64,000 nt of DNA from Coprovicinus avistercoris. Its GTDB lineage: Bacteria; Actinomycetota; Coriobacteriia; Coriobacteriales; Atopobiaceae. The stretch spans positions 62,001-126,000 of the forward strand of contig DVMQ01000006.1 of NCBI GenBank assembly GCA_018714895.1, given 5' to 3'. The notes under the pieces were generated by a model, which was not told the origin of the DNA, made no database searches, and worked only from the letters and a program-made list of their open reading frames with translations. A program made the translations under genes and the position numbers. This document shows, piece after piece, positions 51,601 to 60,298 of this stretch (positions within the stretch are counted from its first letter, which is position 1; each line of letters begins with the position of its first letter).

Positions 51601-54463
51601 GCATGTAACAACCGAAACCCTCGAGATTATGCCTGACGACGCCGGATGGATAGAAGTCCCACTTGATAAAGAAGGCCTCTATCGTCTTGATGGCATTACT
51701 TTTGAGTTGCCCGATAATGCGGGAAACGGATCTGAGTCTGTGGTGTCTCTTGCGGCGGCAATTAGCGCGCTCCCTGAAGAGGATCGTGCTGCATGGATGC
51801 TTAGCGGAGACCTTCTGACGGGCATTATTGTTGATGATCCTGCCACAGTTCCGCAGGTTGGTGTATCTATTTCTGATGGTACCGATAGCAACGGCAATCC
51901 TATTCCGACTTCACTTGATCCGCTCTTCCACCGCGGACAAACTGACGTTGAGGTGTGGGTAGCAGACCCTTGGTTTGATGCATGGCGTCACATTGCAGAG
52001 AGAACAGACAACTTCTCGACTGTTATGTTTACCCCTGCCGGTGCTTCTGTCGAAGAGACATTACTACCAGTAGATCCTCAGAAAATGACATACGACGCCA
52101 GCAGTAATCGCTGGAAGGTTATGTATTCATTGCCGCAGGTGAGCGAGGATGATTCTCGTCCACAGGAGGGAATGTATAGCGTTGATATAGCTTACCAGGG
52201 CATATCGGGTACACATGAGAATCCTCTGTGCGACCCTGCTCCTGCTGTATTTGGCGTGGACTATACTGGTCCCCAGCTTGGGCGTCTGGAGCTTTCAGAG
52301 CTTTCACCCCTGCAGTATGGCTGGATTTTCTCGAGAGGCAATGAAGACTTTACCGTCGGAGTGACCGACAACCTCTCGGGGATTAAAGAAGATTCTGGCT
52401 ATGTAAACCCAACCGGGACACTTACCCAAAATGATGTGCCTGTTACCTATGAAGGCGCAGATGGACTAGAGCGCAGTCTTGTCGGAACACTTTCATTCGG
52501 ATTTGGCAAGGATGCTCAACGGCTCACCTTCAGTGGAACTACGCTTGCGCTTACCGATCGTGCCGGCAATCCAACAATCAGTGCTTCTCTAGACGCATGG
52601 AATGGTGAGGGCGGCACCAATATACCCGAAGGCGCCACGGGAGTCTCAATTGATACAGAAGCACCCGTGCTGGAAGTTTCGTACGATAACAATGATGTGC
52701 GAAATGGCCATTACTATGCTGCATCACGTACAGCAACAATCACGCTGATAGAGTCTAACTTTGATATTGCTCGAGCTCATGATAAGAACAATGAGCTGGT
52801 AATTGCACGAGTTGGTCGCGATGGGAACAGCGTTGCTCGCCTTTGTTCGGAAGACTTCCAAAACCCTTCAGGCGATGGGAAAACGTGGGTTGCAACGTAT
52901 GCCTTTGAAGACGATGCCGACTGGACCCTTGACGCGGCATATACCGACCTTGCCGGTCGAGTTGCTCAACCCTATGCAACGTCTTTTGTTGTTGATACAC
53001 AGGCTCCTTCTATAGTAGTGCAGTGGGATAACAACGATGTAGCAAACGGCATGTATTACAAGGCGCCTCGTAACGCCTCAATTGAAGTAAATGACCGTAA
53101 TTTCTCTCCTGATTATGCAGCTGTAGAGACAACGGCAACAGATGCTTCTGGTGCAGGAGTTTCTGCACCAGGTGCAAGCGCTTGGACACAACTCGAACCA
53201 CGTCAAAAGTGGGGATGCTCAGTATCGTTTGCCTCCGAGCTCCATTACACGATGCGTATAACTGCAACTGATCTTGCAGGCAATAGTGCCGAGACATATG
53301 AAGAGCCGGAATTTGTTATCGATATGACAGCTCCGGTAGTGAGCATATCTAATGTGTCACAGTATGCTGCATATAGCGATGTTGTTGCCCCCACGATTTC
53401 TTACTCTGATACAAACTTCGATCCGACCTTTACAACGTACCTGCTTACTGGCGGGCGCAGTGGGGCGAACGCCTATGTGAACAGTATTAACGAGCAAAAT
53501 GAAGCAACATCTCGTACCGTGAGCTTCCCTGATTTTGAACACACTCTTGAGATGGATGATGTGTATGTCCTGGATGCTCAGATGACCGATTTGGCTGGCA
53601 ATCAGGCACAACAGTCGGTGACGTTCTCAGTTAACCGTTATGGCTCCACGTATCTGTTGACCGACGAGAGTGGCAACATACTGGGAAGTTATCTCAACCG
53701 CCCGCAAGACGTGGTGGTTCATGAGATTAATCCAAGTGGTCTTGATCAGAGCGCCGGACATGCTGAGGTGGTGCATGACTCTGAGGTTGCTTCGCTTACC
53801 CCCAACGCAGATTACCAAGTTGGAACTGGGATTGATAGTGATTCTTGGAGCGATACTACCTATACCTTTCCAGCAAGGCTGTTTAATGAAGACGGATACT
53901 ATCGCATTCTGTTGACATCGCATGATTTAGCAGGCAATCTTTCACAAAATACGATGGATGCTAAAAACGTCAATCGAGACGATACGGCAGAGATTGCCTT
54001 TGCTATAGATAGCACCGCACCAACCGCTGATCTTGTTGGTATTACTTCCTATGGCGTGTATCTCGATCCTCAAAAGACCGTCATGGTAAGCACGGGCGAC
54101 AACTTAGCAATTGCCCATGTCGAGGTGCTTATCGATGGCGAGCAGATAGATTCTTGGGAAAACCCCAGCGAAAGTGACCTATCGACACCAAGCGTTGCGC
54201 TTGAGGCCGATGGTCAGCCGCATGACATTGAACTTGTAGTGGTTGACCGTGCAGGCAATCAATCTCGCATTACCTATGACGGTGTAGTGGTAACCGGCGA
54301 CTTACTCACCTTTGTCTTGAATACCCCACGGCTTCTGTTTGGTTCAGTTGCCGGCGTCATTGTGGCTGCAGCAGTTGCTGCTCTAGGCATTGCGCTCGTG
54401 CTCCGCCATCACAGGCTTACGAGAGATAAAAACAACCCCTTTGGCCATACGGCACAAAGGTAG
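48668..54463 (+). CDS. giant surface protein with Ig-like repeats and C-terminal membrane anchor
   Basis: A 1931-residue protein. It has a signal-peptide-like N-terminus (basic residues, then LLIASVGIFLALSVFF), a Ser/Glu/Gln-rich linker, and a long beta-rich ectodomain with many Ig-like (bacterial Ig-like/DTAP) modules. Repeated features: D-T/N/R-x-A-P at domain starts (DNTAPVA, DRTAPSI, DTEAPVL, DTQAPSI, DMTAPVV, DSTAPTA), DLAGN or YAGNT near domain ends, and paired YDNNDVRNGHYYAASR/WDNNDVANGMYYKAPR units. A membrane helix near the C-terminus (LFGSVAGVIVAAAVAALGIALVL) and a basic tail end it. It overlaps the previous stop (TAATG). Probably an adhesin or an outside component of the secretion machine. 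Confidence 0.85.
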   Translation: MQRLRRLLIASVGIFLALSVFFEGPAVLGFALDGEEDQLPVQQNTSETTTSDSKQNAADDLTQGSQEEGNSSSNDQNSQDSEEPAKKVQVTFPKDENITVPYGVDVASWLSKHLTFVVDGKQISAQELSDTYFDGKAIFVRRTDVSSYPANPSDGSAINWSDYLAFSQLGQNVDASTVLLPSLSELKATMSWTNTGSPDDVKLLPLAPEAALKTLHGVRADGSEAALATTGTWADGTLCVWLNADDEDASPVALSVAGEELDELSETFTLSADGSFKTGGSVDVQDSCTVYGRLKRDMQVRDAQNVEHVLYQGQLVAIPVARDVSSPSISNLSVVSPTGEPADFSADGVVNNGVVTVTRNGLVITASIDQPEPAEGSNERSSGIDPQSLILRVGDKSITAASFSDGKVSFTLSVDTLGEGVWSLSDMTITAADYAGNTTSCVVGNEAPFISAGVTQLEIFDEESEANQAEVALLINGEPVNDEEPYVAQSTSGVNLTMQVSDVNFEDTQTYDDLAKWEDKFVAGDVTSTSTEPLLYNDFSNVPGTTTWRTQPIAITGEGTHSIDFTYRGKRVLFGWIVLERSAQCTVVIDNTAPVATEAQIKDGDSINEDEEIATVDNTTYLVGGPRTIKVHFADLLNGSSQGTSGVDTNSITATVARNQDLAGTPGITNNYSTADEGGLTVDKDGWLEIPLSGEGVYRLSQITMSFKDCAGNEVQNLSLADIVHTMADKSGWTTSDGKVITEVVVDNPEIDRASADISLAEPEDAPASLEHGTYRGDIKAQIVIRDPWFELYRATKTGSTAHVFAGSLEPGASSLTAGIQTIDTPALADFTDNDGDGTWSCEIPLPENEAGLPVEGDYDLALSYGGIACADDPATDSVAFKIDRTAPSITAASLAETLDPANELACMDDGSSYVVGRSRTLRIRVQDLLRGQRPDAQTDNAEKRDQPHTSGVNTQAVRVHLSRADGMTAPDNPLMPSHVTTETLEIMPDDAGWIEVPLDKEGLYRLDGITFELPDNAGNGSESVVSLAAAISALPEEDRAAWMLSGDLLTGIIVDDPATVPQVGVSISDGTDSNGNPIPTSLDPLFHRGQTDVEVWVADPWFDAWRHIAERTDNFSTVMFTPAGASVEETLLPVDPQKMTYDASSNRWKVMYSLPQVSEDDSRPQEGMYSVDIAYQGISGTHENPLCDPAPAVFGVDYTGPQLGRLELSELSPLQYGWIFSRGNEDFTVGVTDNLSGIKEDSGYVNPTGTLTQNDVPVTYEGADGLERSLVGTLSFGFGKDAQRLTFSGTTLALTDRAGNPTISASLDAWNGEGGTNIPEGATGVSIDTEAPVLEVSYDNNDVRNGHYYAASRTATITLIESNFDIARAHDKNNELVIARVGRDGNSVARLCSEDFQNPSGDGKTWVATYAFEDDADWTLDAAYTDLAGRVAQPYATSFVVDTQAPSIVVQWDNNDVANGMYYKAPRNASIEVNDRNFSPDYAAVETTATDASGAGVSAPGASAWTQLEPRQKWGCSVSFASELHYTMRITATDLAGNSAETYEEPEFVIDMTAPVVSISNVSQYAAYSDVVAPTISYSDTNFDPTFTTYLLTGGRSGANAYVNSINEQNEATSRTVSFPDFEHTLEMDDVYVLDAQMTDLAGNQAQQSVTFSVNRYGSTYLLTDESGNILGSYLNRPQDVVVHEINPSGLDQSAGHAEVVHDSEVASLTPNADYQVGTGIDSDSWSDTTYTFPARLFNEDGYYRILLTSHDLAGNLSQNTMDAKNVNRDDTAEIAFAIDSTAPTADLVGITSYGVYLDPQKTVMVSTGDNLAIAHVEVLIDGEQIDSWENPSESDLSTPSVALEADGQPHDIELVVVDRAGNQSRITYDGVVVTGDLLTFVLNTPRLLFGSVAGVIVAAAVAALGIALVLRHHRLTRDKNNPFGHTAQR

Positions 54464-54567
54464 GTTTTCAGGCCGATGAAGAGGTCTCGACCCGCTGAAG
54501 CGGGAGGAGATAGCAGGAAAGGGCGTTCGCCAGAGGGGCGTTCGCGCGAACCGAAAGGATGTAGACC

Positions 54568-54861
54568 ATGGCTGGACAGATTAGGATCACCCCAGATCAG
54601 ATGCGTTCCCGTGCCAATGAGTACCGTGTCGAGCAGGACAACGTGGGCAACGTTATCTCTCGTATGGACTCACTGCTGTCTGCTTTGCAGAGCGAATGGG
54701 AAGGCGAAGCTTCTCGCGCCTACGATGCTCGCTTCCAGGAGCTCCGCCCTGGTTTTGTAAAGGCTCAGGAGCTTATCGGTGAAATTGCACAGAGCCTTGA
54801 TGCCACTGCCCAAAGTCTTGAAGAGACTGACGCTAACATCGCCAGCTCTTTCCGCGGCTAA
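54568..54861 (+). CDS. WXG100 family type VII secretion protein (EsxA-like)
   Basis: Small helical hairpin protein, 97 residues. The WXG motif is SEWEGEAS at the turn near residue 42, and the two flanking helices are amphipathic. The overall length is typical (~100). WXG100 proteins are secreted as dimers and interact with EssC. GAAAGGATG before the ATG at 54568 is the SD; a GC-rich hairpin (CCCGCT-GA-AGCGGG) lies upstream. The strong hairpin after the gene suggests higher expression than the next gene. It is encoded just before essC. Confidence 0.92.
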   Translation: MAGQIRITPDQMRSRANEYRVEQDNVGNVISRMDSLLSALQSEWEGEASRAYDARFQELRPGFVKAQELIGEIAQSLDATAQSLEETDANIASSFRG

Positions 54862-54878
54862 AAGCTTTATCCGCTGGA

Positions 54879-54914
54879 GACGGACCGCCCTGAAAATGTT
54901 TCCGGGCGGCCGTC
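54879..54914 (+). terminator. hairpin between esxA-like and essC genes
   Basis: GACGGACCGCCC (54879-54890) pairs with GGGCGGCCGTC (54904-54914) with one bulged A. No T-run follows. It likely protects or partly attenuates the transcript so that the WXG100 protein is made in excess of EssC. Confidence 0.6.
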
Positions 54915-54980
54915 CTCACGGGCGGAGACGTTGTGTGCGGCTCCATCTGCGAGGGCGGTTGGAATACGACGGGAGGGCAT

Positions 54981-57900
54981 ATGCCCGAAGCAAGAACAAT
55001 TGCACTTGTCATGACATTGGTTCATGAAGGCGCAGCTCATACGGTTGCTTTTGACGGCGCGTCGCGGTCAATGATGTGGCTGTGTCCTGGGCGCGTTGAA
55101 ACGCAACGGCGTGCGCTTGCTTCGGTTGAAGCCACCGATGATGATGTAGTGCTCAAGCCCACGATTGGGCAAAGTCTTTTTCTCGAGACAGGCGAAGAGG
55201 TTTCATTGGCTTCGCTTGAAGAGTGCCCTGAGGCGTTTTTTGTTATTCATTCAAATCGTGATGATAGTGACACTACGTTGTATGTTCGGCGATCTTATGC
55301 AGGTGCACGCCGTTTCTCGAAGCTAGGTTTTTCGTGTGATGCTGAGCTGACTATTGGGCGCAACCAGGATGCACAATTTTGCTACGCAAGTCGGTTTGTT
55401 TCCGATCAGCACGCGGTGTTGCGTCTTTTAGGGGACACGCTTTCTATAGAGGATCTTGGAAGTTCAAATGGCACGTTTGTGAACGGTAAGGTGCTTTTAC
55501 CGCACACGATCAGAACACTGAGAGCAGGCGATGTTGTTCAGGTGCTCGACCTCACTTTTATGGCGGGTCACCGCTTCATCTGTGTCAATGCGCCTGAAGG
55601 CCTGAGCGTCCGAGAAGTCCCTGGTATGGGGTCTATTGATCATGAAGCGTTCCGCATGGCCTGTCCTCCTGCCTCCGAAACACGTGGTGAGCTCGAGCCA
55701 TTTTATCCCGCCCCACGTCTGATGCACTCTATCCATAAACGCGCTTTTGAAGTTGATGGTCCTCCCGCGGCAAAAAAGCCCGATGAGCAGCCAGCCATTA
55801 TGCAAATGGGACCATCGCTCCTCATGGGCTTCGCTTCCATTTTTATGGTGACTTCAGCAATTTCGCGTCTGATGGGCGGAGCAGATTTACTTACTACTAT
55901 GCCAACGCTTGCCATGAGCATTTCGATGATTTGCGGTACGGCAATTTGGCCAGTGGTAAGCCGCCGCTATCAAAAGCGCATCGATACCCGCAATGAACTA
56001 CGACGTGAAAGCGCATATACCGACTATTTAAATGGCGTTGAGTCTCGTTTTGCCAACGAGTGTGATGTTCAGGCACAGATTCTGCGCGATAACCGTACGC
56101 CTGTGGATGAACTTATTTCAGAGGCACTCACGCTTGCCCCAACACTTATGAATCGTACGGCTACGCACGATGACTTTATGGACCTGCGCGTTGGTGTGGG
56201 CGCTACTGAACTTGAGGCAGATGTGAGATGGCCTCAACATCGCTTTACTATCGAAGACGACAAGCTCATGGACAAGGTGGATGCGCTGCGAAAGAATCCG
56301 CCGATAGTGCGTGATGTGCCTCTTGCGTTTAATCCGGTTGAGCATTGGGTGGCAGGAATTTTGGGATCACGCGACGAGGCATGGTCGTTTGTTCGCGGCC
56401 TTGTGATACAGGTATGTGCGCTCTTTGGCTACCAAGATGTGAAAATAGTGCTTGTTGCCGATCATGATGAAGAAGAGCAGTGGGCGTTTTTGCGTTCAAT
56501 GCCCCACGTTTTTAACAATTCAGGTGTAGAACGTGCGATCGCCTGTGATATTGATGCCCTTATGGAAATTGGTATGGGACTCGAGCGTGTGCTTGAAGAA
56601 CGTTCCCAAGCTCATGGGTCCTCACCTGCGGATTTCGGTACCTATTATCTGGTGATTTGTGCTCATAAAGAGCTTTGCGAGCGCTCCGACACGATAGCTC
56701 ACCTGTGCAAGATGCGTGAGAACCTCGGCATTTCTCTGGTATTTCTCGGGGAAGAGTTGAAGGATCTTCCCCGCGAATGCGGCTATGTTATCGACCTTAC
56801 CGGCGATGATGGCTTGGGCGCCATAGGTGGTTCTGAGGTCTTCTCCTGTGGGGCAGGAGAGGCGCCACGAGCTGGGTTGCAAACTTCAGGGAAAGCTCGC
56901 ATGTTCGACCGAAATGACGTTTCGGGTTCTCTTGTTCGTTTTGAGCCAGATGTAGAGATCGATCAGAGCACGGCGAATGCTGTGGGCCTTGCGCTTTCTC
57001 GAGTCCGTTTAGACATGCCGTCGCAGCGATCACAGATTCCCGATTCACTGGGATTTCTTGAAATGTTTGAGGCTGGTAATACCAATCAGCTCAATATTGC
57101 GCAGCGTTGGGCGGAAAACGATGCTTCTCGTACACTGCAAACGCAAGTAGGTCGTGATGCGGCTGGCGAGTGGTCAATTCTTAATCTGCATGAGAACGTA
57201 CATGGACCACATGGTCTTATTGCTGGAACAACAGGATCGGGTAAATCGGAATTTATTATTACCTACATTCTTTCGATGTGCGTAAACTACCCGCCTGATC
57301 AGGTTGCTTTTGTTCTTATCGACTACAAGGGTGGCGGTTTGGCGGGAGCCTTTGATAATGAGCGGTTTGTGCTGCCGCATTTGGCTGGCACGATTACAAA
57401 CCTCGATGGCGCTGCTATTACACGCTCGCTTGTGTCCATAAAAAGTGAGCTCAAAAGACGGCAGGATTTGCTCAATAAAGCTCGTGATATTACTGGCGAG
57501 GCTACGGTGGATATCTATAAATATCTCTCCTATTACCGCCAGGGAGTCTTGAGTGAGCCGCTGCCTCATCTGTTTATTATTGCTGACGAGTTTGCTGAGC
57601 TGAAGCAACAAGAGCCAGAGTTTATGGATGAACTTATTTCTGCGGCGCGTATTGGTCGCTCCCTCGGTGTTCATCTTATTTTGGCAACACAAAAGCCTTC
57701 GGGTGTGGTGAATGATCAAATTTGGTCAAACTCTCGCTTTAAGGTTTGTCTCAAAGTGGCCGATGCGGCGGACTCCAAAGAAATGATTCGCCGGGATGAT
57801 GCGGCAGAAATCAAGCAAGCTGGCAGGTTTTATCTGCTGGTTGGTTTTAATGAGTTTTTTGCTTGTGGGCAGAGTGCCTATTCGGGCACGCGTTATACCC

Positions 57901-59681
57901 CTCGTGATGTATATGAGCCACGTCGTGACAATGCGGTCGAGCTTATCGATGACCGTGGAAATACCATTGTGGGTGCGCGGCCGCAGATAAAAGCAACCCA
58001 AACGGGTGAATCAGAACTCAATGCAGTGCTCTCAAAGATATGCGAAACGGCAGAGATGGCGAACAAGCATGCGGGTCGCCTCTGGCTCAATCCACTCCCA
58101 GAGCATATTGAACTCAAGGATCTTGAGAAGCGCTACGGCTATGAGGCGTCTGAGGAAGACCTTACCTGCATTGTGGGTGAGATGGATGACCCGGCAAGTC
58201 AGCGGCAATCTCTTTATAGCATCAACCTTGCAACTGCCGGTAACGTACTCTTGTACGGCGGTCAGTCTTCCGGCGTAGATTCGCTTGCAGCAACCATGCT
58301 CTACTCGCTGTGCGAGCATTATGGGCCAGAAAACCTGGCGCTTTATGTGGCTGATCTGGGAGCGGGCACCCTTGCAGCATTTGCAGCGGTTCCGCAGTGT
58401 GGCGGTGTTGTGCTCTCCGGCGATGATGAGCGCATGATCAATCTTATCAAGCTTCTTGAAGCCCAAATTACGGAACGTCGTGCGCTGCTTGCGCAGGTAG
58501 GTGGCAGTCTTGAGGCATATAACCGTGATAAGGTTGGCGCAGAAAGAATGCCGCATCTTGTATGCGTGATTGCCAATCTCGCCGCATTTTATGAACTGTA
58601 CAGCGACTTTGAAGATCGTCTCAACGCCATTACGCGCGACGCGCCTCGTTACGGCATCCATGTCCTGCTCACTGCTTCGGCTGCCATGGTGCCACATATG
58701 CGTATCAAGGCAAATTTCTCTGAGATGGTTGTGACTTCCTTTAACGATCCCAATGACTATGTAACGTTGCTTGGAAGTATGCGTGGGGTTGTTATGCCTC
58801 ATGCTGAAAAGCGCGGCTTGGTAAAGGTGGGCAAATCCATCTTTGAATTCCAGGGAGCATCTATTGGTCAGTCTGGCGAGCCCGACATGGTGGGCATTGA
58901 GGCGCTAGCAGAACAGCTCAAGGCGGCAACGGACCTGCGTTGTGCACCTATTCCAGTGCTTCCGCAGCGTGTGACTCCACGGGAGATGGGTACTGCGTCA
59001 TGTACTTCTACGCTGGTCCCAGTAGGTTTCTCAAAGTCGGATGTTGCGCCCATCTCGTTTGATGTGAGCAAGTCCCCCTACATGCTGGTGTTGGGCAACG
59101 ATATTGACTCTATTGGTATGTATCTGCGTGGCATGCGAGAAATGCTTGCACATGCAGCAGAAACATCCTCTGTGACGTACTACTTCATCGATCTTCAGCA
59201 TGTGCTTGGAGAGGTGGAAGACAAACGCGTTATTCAAACAGAGGCGGGTGCAATTGCCATGTTGGAGGGCATCGAGAAACTCGCTCGTCCTTGCGACATA
59301 TTGGTGCTCACTAGTGTGGCGCAGATTATGACATCACTGCCGCCTGAGGCCTCCAAACCCCTTCAAGATTATATCGCTCAAGAGCGCGGCATTGCGTCTA
59401 CGCGCATAGTTGCCTGCTCAGAGCTTTGGCGTGTCCGTAGCCTGTATGACCCCTGGTACAAAGTCCTTTCGGCTTATGGCAATGGCATTTGGGTTGGCTC
59501 GGGATTTGCCGATCAGACCATCTTCAAATTCTCACGCGCGTTGCCAGAATACCGCCAGCCGGCAGCGCGTTCCGATGGCTACCTTGCAATGCGTGGAGCA
59601 GTGACATCCGTGCGTCTTGTGGAAGCTACAGATGAGCCTACAGAAGAAAGTTTGGCGGCCGACACACATCTGGATTCGTGA
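54981..59681 (+). CDS. essC: type VII secretion ATPase EssC (FHA + FtsK/SpoIIIE)
   Basis: Motor of type VII secretion, 1566 residues. Residues ~1-100 resemble a degenerate first FHA domain. A second FHA domain at ~120-190 keeps the phosphothreonine-binding set: TIGRNQD, SDQH and SSNGTFVNG. Two membrane helices lie at ~275-330. The first FtsK-like ATPase domain has Walker A AGTTGSGKSEF (~750) and Walker B VLIDYKGGG, then IIADEFAELK. The second and third modules have degenerate P-loops (GGQSSGVDS, LGNDIDSIG), as usual in EssC. GGGAGG before ATG 54981 sets the start. It follows the esxA-like gene. Confidence 0.93.
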   Translation: MPEARTIALVMTLVHEGAAHTVAFDGASRSMMWLCPGRVETQRRALASVEATDDDVVLKPTIGQSLFLETGEEVSLASLEECPEAFFVIHSNRDDSDTTLYVRRSYAGARRFSKLGFSCDAELTIGRNQDAQFCYASRFVSDQHAVLRLLGDTLSIEDLGSSNGTFVNGKVLLPHTIRTLRAGDVVQVLDLTFMAGHRFICVNAPEGLSVREVPGMGSIDHEAFRMACPPASETRGELEPFYPAPRLMHSIHKRAFEVDGPPAAKKPDEQPAIMQMGPSLLMGFASIFMVTSAISRLMGGADLLTTMPTLAMSISMICGTAIWPVVSRRYQKRIDTRNELRRESAYTDYLNGVESRFANECDVQAQILRDNRTPVDELISEALTLAPTLMNRTATHDDFMDLRVGVGATELEADVRWPQHRFTIEDDKLMDKVDALRKNPPIVRDVPLAFNPVEHWVAGILGSRDEAWSFVRGLVIQVCALFGYQDVKIVLVADHDEEEQWAFLRSMPHVFNNSGVERAIACDIDALMEIGMGLERVLEERSQAHGSSPADFGTYYLVICAHKELCERSDTIAHLCKMRENLGISLVFLGEELKDLPRECGYVIDLTGDDGLGAIGGSEVFSCGAGEAPRAGLQTSGKARMFDRNDVSGSLVRFEPDVEIDQSTANAVGLALSRVRLDMPSQRSQIPDSLGFLEMFEAGNTNQLNIAQRWAENDASRTLQTQVGRDAAGEWSILNLHENVHGPHGLIAGTTGSGKSEFIITYILSMCVNYPPDQVAFVLIDYKGGGLAGAFDNERFVLPHLAGTITNLDGAAITRSLVSIKSELKRRQDLLNKARDITGEATVDIYKYLSYYRQGVLSEPLPHLFIIADEFAELKQQEPEFMDELISAARIGRSLGVHLILATQKPSGVVNDQIWSNSRFKVCLKVADAADSKEMIRRDDAAEIKQAGRFYLLVGFNEFFACGQSAYSGTRYTPRDVYEPRRDNAVELIDDRGNTIVGARPQIKATQTGESELNAVLSKICETAEMANKHAGRLWLNPLPEHIELKDLEKRYGYEASEEDLTCIVGEMDDPASQRQSLYSINLATAGNVLLYGGQSSGVDSLAATMLYSLCEHYGPENLALYVADLGAGTLAAFAAVPQCGGVVLSGDDERMINLIKLLEAQITERRALLAQVGGSLEAYNRDKVGAERMPHLVCVIANLAAFYELYSDFEDRLNAITRDAPRYGIHVLLTASAAMVPHMRIKANFSEMVVTSFNDPNDYVTLLGSMRGVVMPHAEKRGLVKVGKSIFEFQGASIGQSGEPDMVGIEALAEQLKAATDLRCAPIPVLPQRVTPREMGTASCTSTLVPVGFSKSDVAPISFDVSKSPYMLVLGNDIDSIGMYLRGMREMLAHAAETSSVTYYFIDLQHVLGEVEDKRVIQTEAGAIAMLEGIEKLARPCDILVLTSVAQIMTSLPPEASKPLQDYIAQERGIASTRIVACSELWRVRSLYDPWYKVLSAYGNGIWVGSGFADQTIFKFSRALPEYRQPAARSDGYLAMRGAVTSVRLVEATDEPTEESLAADTHLDS

Positions 59682-59692
59682 AGGGAGCGCAA

Positions 59693-59998
59693 ATGATTAC
59701 TAACCTCGATTGGCTGCCAGTTGGGTCTGTTGTTGGTCTGGAGGGCGGGGAGCGTCCCGTCATGATTGCTGGGGTCATGGTAACCGACGGAGAGACGAGT
59801 CAGCTGTGGGATTACTTGGGCTATCCCTATCCGGAAGGTCGCCAACAAGCAGGAGATTTCTTCTTCAATAAACCCCAGATAAATGAGATTTATCACGTTG
59901 GCTTTATGAATTCGACTGCCTGTGCATTCCAGGCATACGTGGAAGATAAGACGCCTGAATTTGAGGAAGACAAAGCAAAGCACAAGGGGGCGAAGTGA
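59693..59998 (+). CDS. DUF4176-like T7SS-associated protein, copy 1
   Basis: A 101-residue soluble protein. It begins with ITNLDWLPVGSVVGLEGGERPVMIAGVM and continues with LWDYLGYPYPEGRQQAGDFFFNKPQINEIYHVGFMN, the core of the DUF4176 family found in T7SS loci of Gram-positive bacteria. A second copy is encoded at 63245. AAGGGAG precedes ATG 59693, and the frame upstream overlaps the essC stop. The biochemical role is unknown; association with secretion is by context. Confidence 0.8.
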   Translation: MITNLDWLPVGSVVGLEGGERPVMIAGVMVTDGETSQLWDYLGYPYPEGRQQAGDFFFNKPQINEIYHVGFMNSTACAFQAYVEDKTPEFEEDKAKHKGAK

Positions 59999-59999
59999 G

Positions 60000-60284
60000 A
60001 TGGCCGATGAGATCAAGGTTAATCAGGCAGATGCGACTGCAGCAGCTAGTGGATTTAAAAACGAAGCCGATGCCGTAAAAGGCGCAATGGAGCTTCTGGC
60101 TGACATGGTAGATCAACTTGCCAACTGGCAGGGTGAGGCGGCTGATGCAGGGAGAGACACCCTTGCCAAAGCCTCGGAGGTTGGTAAAGAGCTGGGCGAA
60201 GGAACCAACTTCATTGGCCAGTGCATTGTTAACGCACAGCAGACCTTCTCAATGGCGGATGACTCCGCTGCGGCAAAGATGTAG
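60000..60284 (+). CDS. WXG100-like small secretion partner
   Basis: A 94-residue helical protein starting ADEIKVNQADATAAASGFK, with an ANWQGEAAD motif (WxG) near residue 42 and a polar C-terminal helix. The N-terminal EIKV opening and its place directly upstream of a long putative effector resemble the Lap/DUF3130 proteins that accompany LXG toxins in streptococci, where they act as targeting partners. SD AAGGGGG lies before the ATG at 60000, which is 1 base after the DUF4176 stop. The partner role is inference. Confidence 0.8.
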   Translation: MADEIKVNQADATAAASGFKNEADAVKGAMELLADMVDQLANWQGEAADAGRDTLAKASEVGKELGEGTNFIGQCIVNAQQTFSMADDSAAAKM

Positions 60285-60298
60285 CAAAGGAGGCACCC

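Noticed and set aside
54476..54760. A 94-codon plus-strand frame overlapping the start of the WXG100 gene
   Set aside because: Its product is Arg/Ser/Cys-rich with no domain, and it runs out of frame through a clear WXG100 protein. Shadow.
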